From Halobellus limi (lineage in GTDB: Archaea; Halobacteriota; Halobacteria; Halobacteriales; Haloferacaceae): 64,000 bases of DNA. Made by a program: the position numbers and the translations under genes. Below are positions 58,719-64,000 of the stretch, in pieces (the stretch's first letter is position 1; each line of letters begins with the position of its first letter). The stretch is from positions 333,863 through 397,862 of the forward strand of contig NZ_CP031312.1 in assembly GCF_004799685.1 (NCBI RefSeq), given 5' to 3'. The notes under the pieces were generated by a model that was given only the letters and a program-made list of their open reading frames with translations, was not told the origin of the DNA and did no database searches.

Positions 58719-59741
58719 TCACCGATAGGTCAAAAGCACCTGCAGCACCCCGTCCCGGCGGTCGTCGAGGAGGCGGTACGCCTCCGACGCGTCGGCGAAG
58801 GGGAGCCGGTGGGTGACGAGCGAGGCGACGTCGAGTTCGCAGAGGCGATCGAGGGCGGTCGCCGCCCGCCGGTCCTTCGTCCACCGGCCGCGGGTCTCGG
58901 GGGCGAGCGTGCTCACCTGACTCGATTCGACGGAGATGCGGTCCCGGTGGAACGACGTGCCTAGGTCGAGCGTGGCCGGTTTCTCGCCGTACCACGATCC
59001 GACCACGACGCGGCCGTCGTACCCGACGGCGTCGACGGCGTCGTCGAGTGCTTCCGGTCGGCCCGAGAGCTCGAAGGCCAGGTCGACGCCGTCGGGGGCA
59101 TCACTTCGCGATTCGACGTCGGCGTCGAGGACGTCGTCCAACCGATCGGGCGCGACGGCGACGTCGGCCCCCATCGACCGCGCGTGTTCGCGCCGGTCCG
59201 GGATCGGCTCGACCGCGACGAGGCGGTCGAGGGGGAACGACGAGAGGATCCCGATGGTACAGAGGCCGACGACCCCCGCGCCGAAGACGACGACCTCCTC
59301 GCCGATCCGCGGCCGGCCGTCGAGCACGAGCGACGTCGCGGTCTCCACCGAGGGGAACAGCGCCATCGCCTCGGGCGTCGCATCCTCCGGGACCGGGAGC
59401 AGGTTCTCGGGGGTGATCGAAAAGCGCGTCTCGTGGGGGTCGAACGCGAACACGGACCGTCCGAGCCACGCGTCGTCGACCGCGTCGCCGACGGCGACGA
59501 CGTCTCCGACCGCCGCGTAGCCGTACCGGAGCGGGAACGACAGGTCGCCGTCGATGGTCTCGAACGTCTCGTCGGCGGGGAGGTCCGTCGGGGCCTCGCC
59601 GCGGTAGATGAGCAGTTCCGTCCCGGCGCTGATCCCCGAGACGCGCGTCTGGACGAGCACCTCGTCGTCGCTCATCTCGACGCGTGTCGGCCTGATCTCC
59701 GTCTCGAACGGGCCCGTGAAGTACAGCGACTCCCGCTCCAT
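58719..59741 (-). CDS. Zinc-type alcohol/threonine dehydrogenase-like (MDR superfamily)
   Basis: From ATG 59741 the enzyme is 340 residues (MERESLYFTGPFETEI). It has the GroES-like domain (VSGISAGTELLIYRG, PLRYGYAAVGDVVAVGDAV) and the Rossmann domain (VVVFGAGVVGLCTIGIL, LVAVEPIPDRREHARSMGADVAV, DLAFELSGRPEALD). The catalytic zinc ligands typical of alcohol dehydrogenases (Cys near the N-terminus, G-H-E) are not evident, so it resembles the sorbitol/L-threonine-dehydrogenase-like but zinc-poor subgroup. It is the first gene of the unit with the pterin-synthase-like and methyltransferase genes; its role there is unknown. Confidence 0.85.
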   Translation of the reverse strand: MERESLYFTGPFETEIRPTRVEMSDDEVLVQTRVSGISAGTELLIYRGEAPTDLPADETFETIDGDLSFPLRYGYAAVGDVVAVGDAVDDAWLGRSVFAFDPHETRFSITPENLLPVPEDATPEAMALFPSVETATSLVLDGRPRIGEEVVVFGAGVVGLCTIGILSSFPLDRLVAVEPIPDRREHARSMGADVAVAPDRLDDVLDADVESRSDAPDGVDLAFELSGRPEALDDAVDAVGYDGRVVVGSWYGEKPATLDLGTSFHRDRISVESSQVSTLAPETRGRWTKDRRAATALDRLCELDVASLVTHRLPFADASEAYRLLDDRRDGVLQVLLTYR

Positions 59742-59999
59742 CAGCGTGAGGTACTGGGGCGTCTGATCCGGCCCGTGCGGTACCGGGAGACGAACGCGGA
59801 GTGTCGGGCAGCACCACCGGCGTGCGAGACAGGACGCATAGCTTGTCTGATGATACGTCGTCGGTCGAACTACGTGGTATTCATACTGTCGGCCGTACGG
59901 CGGTGCCACACCCTCGGCCGTACGGACGTGGAGCGCCGCTGCGGTCGCCCCCCGTCGCCGCGTAGCATAGTATAAGTCGATCCGGTGAAGACACGAACT
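59742..59999. other. Divergent promoter region
   Basis: This 258-bp region lies between the zinc-dehydrogenase-like gene (minus) and the RHH gene (plus). A TATA-like TAGTATAAGTCG (about 59966-59977) lies about 30 bp before ATG 60000. Nothing else is seen. Confidence 0.4.
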
Positions 60000-60545
60000 A
60001 TGCCAGGGGACAGGGTCACGGTGTCGCTCGACGACGACGCCAAGAACGCGCTCGAAGGATTGACCGAACAGACCGACGAGAGCCGAAGCGAGGTGGTCCG
60101 CGAGGCGATCGCGTTCTACGCGGCGAACTTCGACTCCGCGAGAGCGAGCGACAGCGATCACCTCCAGACCTACTACGAGATGCTCTCGACCGGCGAACAC
60201 GTCCTCCTGGACGTGGATCTGCTGCACGCGTTCTTGACGCAGGTGGCGGATTCGACGGACCGAAACGAGGAGTTCCTCGATACGGTCGATCAGGTGGCGC
60301 GGTACCACGCCTCCGAGTACGCCGAGCGGTTCGACTCGCTCGGAGACGTCCTCGAGTGGCTCTCGCTGTGTGGGTTTCTGACCGTTCGACGGGCCGAGGA
60401 GGGGAGCTACCACGTCGTCTTCCCCTCCGAGCAGTTGCGGTGGTTTATGGTCCGGTTCATCCGCGGGAGCGTGGTCGATCTCCCCTTCGAGGTCGAGATC
60501 GAAGAGAGCGTCTCGAAGGTGCTCTTCACCGAACGTGCGCGTTGA
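60000..60545 (+). CDS. Ribbon-helix-helix domain protein with C-terminal ligand-like domain
   Basis: From ATG 60000 the product is 181 residues (MPGDRVTVSLDDDAKNALEGL), with an N-terminal ribbon-helix-helix (about 4-48, ESRSEVVREAIAFYAANF). A C-terminal domain of about 110 residues (LQTYYEMLSTGEHVLLDVDLLHAFL to FEVEIEESVSKVLF) follows. RHH proteins bind DNA as dimers, and the C-terminal part may sense a ligand. The upstream in-frame start at 59985 is less likely because the TATA-like box is close. It may regulate the adjacent transporter/hydantoinase unit, which is on the same strand, or itself. Confidence 0.8.
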   Translation: MPGDRVTVSLDDDAKNALEGLTEQTDESRSEVVREAIAFYAANFDSARASDSDHLQTYYEMLSTGEHVLLDVDLLHAFLTQVADSTDRNEEFLDTVDQVARYHASEYAERFDSLGDVLEWLSLCGFLTVRRAEEGSYHVVFPSEQLRWFMVRFIRGSVVDLPFEVEIEESVSKVLFTERAR

Positions 60546-60610
60546 CTCCGCGGCGGTTGTCCGAGGGGAGACACCGAGCGCTGTGGCGGTACTCGTCACT
60601 TTGACATCGT

Positions 60611-60666
60611 TCACACGGGAGATGAGAAGATGCACAGCTCTCACACGGCCGATGAACTGATGCACG
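60611..60666. repeat. Two 26-bp direct repeats upstream of the Nramp-like gene
   Basis: Copies 60611-60636 and 60641-60666 share TCACACGG, GATGA and GATGCAC and match at about 20 of 26 positions, with a 30-bp period (about three helical turns). They lie just upstream of a TATA-like TTTTTTAGAATTAC (about 60681-60694) and 66-121 bp before ATG 60732. They are candidate regulator binding sites, perhaps for the RHH protein. Confidence 0.5.
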
Positions 60667-60731
60667 AGAGTCTCAACAAGCCTTTTTTAGAATTACTCGC
60701 ACCGTGACACTGGATATCAAATCCACCGACA

Positions 60732-61940
60732 ATGAATCTCATCCAACGACTCAAATCCGTCGGTCCGGGCGCGATGGTCGCCGCGGCGTTCATCGGTCCC
60801 GGGACGGTCACGACCGCGAGCGTGACGGGAGCACAGTTCGGCTACGCGCTGTTGTGGACGATCGCGTTCTCCATCGTCGCGACGATCGTCCTCCAGGAGA
60901 TGAGCGCGAGACTCGGCCTCGTCTCCGGAGAGGGACTCGGCGAGGCGCTGCGGGAGCGCTTCGACAGCCAGGCCGTCGAGTACGTGAGCATCTTCCTCGT
61001 GGTGGGCGCGATCGGGATCGGGACCGCCGCCTACGAGGCGGGGAACATCCTCGGCGGCGCCGCGGGACTGGCGACCATCACCGGCGTGAGTTCGACGGTG
61101 TGGGGAGTCGTTATGGGGCTCGTGGCCGGCGTCCTCCTGTACACCGGGCGGTACGAACTGATCGAGCGGGCCCTCGTCGGCCTCGTCGCCGTGATGGCGC
61201 TCTCGTTCGTCGCGTCGGCGGCCCTCATCGGCCCGGACTTCGGCGCGATCGCGATGGGGTTCGTCCCGGGCGTCCCCTCGGGGTCGCTGTATCTCATCAC
61301 GGGGCTCATCGGCACGACGATCGTCGGATACAACCTGTTCCTGCACGCGAGCAACGTCCAGGAGCGGTGGGACGGGCCCGAGGACATCGGCCGCTCGCGG
61401 ACCGACACCATCCTCTCGATCGTCGTCGGCGGCGTGATCACGATCACCATTATGGTCACCGCGGCCGCCGCCTTCGAGCCGGGGACGCAGATCAGCGACG
61501 TCGGTCGGATGGCCGAACAGCTCAGGCCGCTGGCGGGCCCCTACGCCGAGCTGTTCTTCAGCATCGGGCTGTTCGCGGCCGGGTTCACCAGCGCGACGAC
61601 GGCCCCGCTGGCGGGCGCGTGGGCGACCACGGGCGCGCTGGGCTGGGACTCGGACCTGCAGAGCACGCGGTTCCGCGCCGTCTGGGGGACGATCCTGGGC
61701 GTCGGCGTCCTCTCGGTGCTCCTCGGTGGCAGCCCCGTCGAGATCATCGTGTTCGCGCAGGTCGTCAACGGGATCTTGCTCCCGATCGTCGCGATCTTCC
61801 TGATCTACGCGATGAACCAAGAGGACCTCCTCGGCGAGTACACCAACGGGCCGGTCGCGAACGCGCTCGGCGCGGTCGTGACGATCGTCGTCGTGTGGCT
61901 CGGCGTCCGAACGATCCTCGACGTGGCCGGGGTGTTGTAG
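60732..61940 (+). CDS. Nramp-fold transporter lacking the DPGN metal motif
   Basis: The 402-residue protein has about 11 transmembrane helices and the overall Nramp layout (start MNLIQRLKSVGPGAMVAAAFIG). In true Nramp metal transporters helix 1 has DPGN and helix 6 has A/M-P-H; here they are GPGT (FIGPGTVTTASV) and VGYNLFLHASN. The metal-binding residues are therefore missing. In bacteria such Nramp-related proteins (for example YcsG) stand next to 5-oxoprolinase genes. Here the next codon after the stop is the start of a hydantoinase/oxoprolinase A gene, so uptake of 5-oxoproline, a hydantoin or a related compound is likely. Confidence 0.85.
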   Translation: MNLIQRLKSVGPGAMVAAAFIGPGTVTTASVTGAQFGYALLWTIAFSIVATIVLQEMSARLGLVSGEGLGEALRERFDSQAVEYVSIFLVVGAIGIGTAAYEAGNILGGAAGLATITGVSSTVWGVVMGLVAGVLLYTGRYELIERALVGLVAVMALSFVASAALIGPDFGAIAMGFVPGVPSGSLYLITGLIGTTIVGYNLFLHASNVQERWDGPEDIGRSRTDTILSIVVGGVITITIMVTAAAAFEPGTQISDVGRMAEQLRPLAGPYAELFFSIGLFAAGFTSATTAPLAGAWATTGALGWDSDLQSTRFRAVWGTILGVGVLSVLLGGSPVEIIVFAQVVNGILLPIVAIFLIYAMNQEDLLGEYTNGPVANALGAVVTIVVVWLGVRTILDVAGVL

Positions 61941-64000
61941 ATGGGTGAGCGGAGAATCGGCGTCGACGTCGGCGGCACGTTCACGGACGTGACGCTGTCG
62001 CTCGGCGGCGAGCTCGTGACCGCGAAGGTCCCGAGCACCGAGGACCAGAGCGAGGGCGTGATGGCCGGCATCGAGAAGGCCTGCGAGGAGGCCGGAATCG
62101 ATCCCGAGACGCTGACGGAGTTCTCCCACGCGATGACCGTCTCGGTCAACGCGCTCCTCGAAGAGGACGGCGCGGAGACCGCGCTCGTCACGACCGAGGG
62201 CTTCCGCGACGTCCTCGAGATCGGTCGCCAGGACCGGCCGTCGCTGTACGACCTCGACGCGGAGAAGCCGACTCCCCTGGTGCCCCGACGCCGCCGGTAC
62301 GAGGTTTCCGAGCGGACGACGACCGAGGGGGTCGAACGGCCCGTCGACGACGACGAGGTGCGTGCGATCGCCGCGGAGATCCGCGAGGCGGACGTCGAGG
62401 CCGTCGCGGTGTCGCTCCTGCACGCCTACGCCCATCCCGAGAACGAAGAGCGCGTCGCGGAGGCGCTTCGGGAGGAACTCGACGTGCCGGTGTCGGCCTC
62501 ACACGAGGTCCTCGCGGAGTTCCGAGAGTACGAGCGGACGTCCACGACCGCGGTCGACGCGTACGTTCGACCGGCGATCGATCGGTACGTCAGCCACCTG
62601 ACCGAACGCGCGAGGGAGAACGGCGTCCCCCAGCCGCGAATAATGCAGGCCAACGGCGGTATCACCGACGCCGACACCGTCCGGCGAAACGCCGTCACGA
62701 CCGTGCTCTCGGGGCCCGCTGCGGGCGTCGTGGGCGCGAGCGCGATGGCGGGTGACGACGGCGATGATCGGGAAGACGGCGACCCCGAAGACGACGACGG
62801 CGACCGTTCGGCCGGCGACGGGGACCACCTCGCGGGACTCGTCACCTTCGACATGGGCGGGACGTCGAGCGACGTGAGCCTTGTCCGCGACGGGGAGGCC
62901 GAACGGACGACCGAGGGCGTGATCAACGACCGCCCGATCAAGACCCCGATGGTCGACATCGAGACCGTCGGCGCGGGCGGCGGGTCGATCGCGTGGGTCG
63001 ACGCCGGCGGCGCGCTCCGGATCGGGCCCCGCTCGGCCGGGGCCGAACCCGGCCCCGCCTGTTACGGGAAGGGCGGGACGGAGCCGACCGTCACGGACGC
63101 GAACCTCGTCCTCGGATACATCGGCTCGAGCACCAGCCTCGGCGGCGAGATGTCCCTCGACGCCCAGGCCGCCCACGACGTCCTCGCGGATCTCGCCGAC
63201 GAGGCGGGGATGGACAGTGCACTGGAGGCCGCCCGCGGGGTCTACCGGGTCGCGAACGCGAATATGACCCGCGCGATCCGCTCTGTAACCGTCGAGCGGG
63301 GCTACGACCCCCGGAAGTTCGGCCTCGTCGCCTTCGGCGGCGCCGGGCCGATGCACGCGATCTCGATCGCGGACGGCCTCGACATCGATCGGGTGGTGAT
63401 CCCGCGCGCCTCGGGCGTCCTGTCGGCGTACGGCCTGCTCGCGGCCGACGAGAAGCGCGACGCGGTGCGGACCTACCAGCGGTCGCTTTCCGACCTCGAC
63501 CCCGACGACGTGGACGCGGTGTACGAGGAACTGTCCGAGGAACTGCTCTCGGAGGTCAGCGACCGTGAGCGCGCCGACGTGACGCACGCGGCGGACCTCA
63601 GATACGGCGGCCAGAGCTTCGAGCTCACCGTGGACGTCGACCGGCCGTTCGACGCCGACGAGGCCCGCGAGCGGTTCGCAGCGGCACACGAATCGGCGTA
63701 CGGGTACCGGGCCGAAGAGCCGGTCGAACTGGTGAACTGCCGCGTGACGACCACCGTCCCCCGAAGCGCCCCGTCGATCGCGTACGACAGCGACGGGGAC
63801 GCGAACAAGGGGGCCCGCGAGGCGGCGTTCGCCGACGGCGTCCACGAGACGCCCGTGTACGAACGGAGCCGGTTAGCCCCCGGCGAGACGCTCGCCGGAC
63901 CGGCGATCGTCGAGGGCGACGAGAGCACGATCGTCGTCCCGCCGGCCTGGGACGTGCAGGTGCGCGAGGACGGTGCGCTGATCGCGGAGGTGGACGAGCA
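61941..64000 (+). CDS. hyuA: Hydantoinase/5-oxoprolinase subunit A (3' end beyond window)
   Basis: The frame starts ATG 61941, immediately after the transporter stop, and stays open to the window end (686 residues), so the end is missing. It begins RRIGVDVGGTFTDVTLSLGG, the actin-like ATP-binding domain of hydantoinase A, followed by SHAMTVSVNALLEEDGAETALVTTEGFRDVLEIGRQDR, TTVLSGPAAGVVGASAMAG, LVTFDMGGTSSDVSLVRDG, ETVGAGGGSIAWVD, RSAGAEPGPACYGKGG and VAFGGAGPMHA. The enzyme hydrolyses 5-oxoproline or N-methylhydantoin with ATP, with a HyuB partner presumably next. An acidic insert (about residues 273-294, GDDGDDREDGDPEDDDGD) after ASAMAG is unusual. Confidence 0.92.
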   Translation, partial: MGERRIGVDVGGTFTDVTLSLGGELVTAKVPSTEDQSEGVMAGIEKACEEAGIDPETLTEFSHAMTVSVNALLEEDGAETALVTTEGFRDVLEIGRQDRPSLYDLDAEKPTPLVPRRRRYEVSERTTTEGVERPVDDDEVRAIAAEIREADVEAVAVSLLHAYAHPENEERVAEALREELDVPVSASHEVLAEFREYERTSTTAVDAYVRPAIDRYVSHLTERARENGVPQPRIMQANGGITDADTVRRNAVTTVLSGPAAGVVGASAMAGDDGDDREDGDPEDDDGDRSAGDGDHLAGLVTFDMGGTSSDVSLVRDGEAERTTEGVINDRPIKTPMVDIETVGAGGGSIAWVDAGGALRIGPRSAGAEPGPACYGKGGTEPTVTDANLVLGYIGSSTSLGGEMSLDAQAAHDVLADLADEAGMDSALEAARGVYRVANANMTRAIRSVTVERGYDPRKFGLVAFGGAGPMHAISIADGLDIDRVVIPRASGVLSAYGLLAADEKRDAVRTYQRSLSDLDPDDVDAVYEELSEELLSEVSDRERADVTHAADLRYGGQSFELTVDVDRPFDADEARERFAAAHESAYGYRAEEPVELVNCRVTTTVPRSAPSIAYDSDGDANKGAREAAFADGVHETPVYERSRLAPGETLAGPAIVEGDESTIVVPPAWDVQVREDGALIAEVDE

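Noticed and set aside
60732..61940. Ordinary Nramp Mn2+/Fe2+ transporter
   Set aside because: The DPGN and MPH metal-binding motifs are absent and the neighbour is hydantoinase A.
60717..62435. Long minus-strand frame (572 codons) opposite the Nramp-like and hyuA genes
   Set aside because: It is low-complexity Arg/Asp/Glu sequence mirroring two real genes. High-G+C haloarchaeal DNA commonly gives such open antisense frames.
62499..63845. Minus-strand frame (448 codons) opposite hyuA
   Set aside because: The plus-strand frame has the complete hydantoinase A motif series, and the minus-strand frame has none.
1..64000. tRNA, rRNA and known small RNA genes
   Set aside because: I looked for conserved tRNA and rRNA stretches on both strands and recognised none; a covariance search was not possible.

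Overview
The window is from a halophilic archaeon (class Halobacteria). The evidence is high G+C, strongly Asp/Glu-rich proteins, Tat signal peptides, AT-rich TATA boxes about 25-35 bp upstream of starts, and families typical of this class: DUF7344 and PadR-type winged helices, HalOD1 domains, a bacterio-opsin-activator-like HTH regulator, an AglF-like nucleotidyltransferase, DUF1616 and a DUF7563-like zinc finger. No rRNA, tRNA, CRISPR array or intact insertion sequence was recognised.

Positions 1-45 kb are mainly a large surface-glycan / exopolysaccharide region, interrupted by regulators. It makes its own sugar precursors: a GlmU-like enzyme and GlmS (39826-42814) lead to UDP-GlcNAc, and WecB and WecC (12012-14404) take UDP-GlcNAc to UDP-ManNAc and UDP-ManNAcA. 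An AglF-like nucleotidyltransferase, a UDP-sugar epimerase and a Gfo/Idh/MocA oxidoreductase add further sugar chemistry. Five glycosyltransferases (three GT4, two GT2), polytopic membrane proteins, an asparagine-synthetase-like amidotransferase, a sulfatase-fold protein, an alpha/alpha-toroid protein, a heparinase II/III-like protein and secreted right-handed beta-helix proteins probably assemble, decorate and trim an acidic polysaccharide. glmS carries a one-base frameshift in a C run, and one beta-helix gene (3989-4442) is decayed.

Within that region is a separate unit at 14.9-19.5 kb. A large PAS/GAF/HTH regulator is divergent from a protein with both class I terpene-synthase metal motifs (DDxxE and N-x3-T-x3-E, 143 residues apart), and a perfect palindrome lies between the two genes. 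A methyltransferase follows. This is the strongest candidate for an undescribed system in the window.

Positions 45-64 kb hold small regulators (HalOD1, zinc finger, DUF7344, IclR), then metabolism and transport: an iron alcohol dehydrogenase divergent from an aldehyde dehydrogenase, a metallophosphoesterase, a nucleotidyltransferase-fold protein, an APC permease, a Na+/Ca2+-exchanger-family protein, and an operon of zinc dehydrogenase, pterin-synthase-like protein and methyltransferase. The end of the window has an RHH protein and an Nramp-fold transporter without the metal motif, directly followed by a hydantoinase/oxoprolinase A gene cut by the window end.

The non-coding DNA holds three copies (plus one fragment) of an 82-bp imperfect palindrome, two unrelated arrays of ~24-bp tandem repeats, an AT-rich island at about 27% G+C, and several perfect palindromes near promoters.
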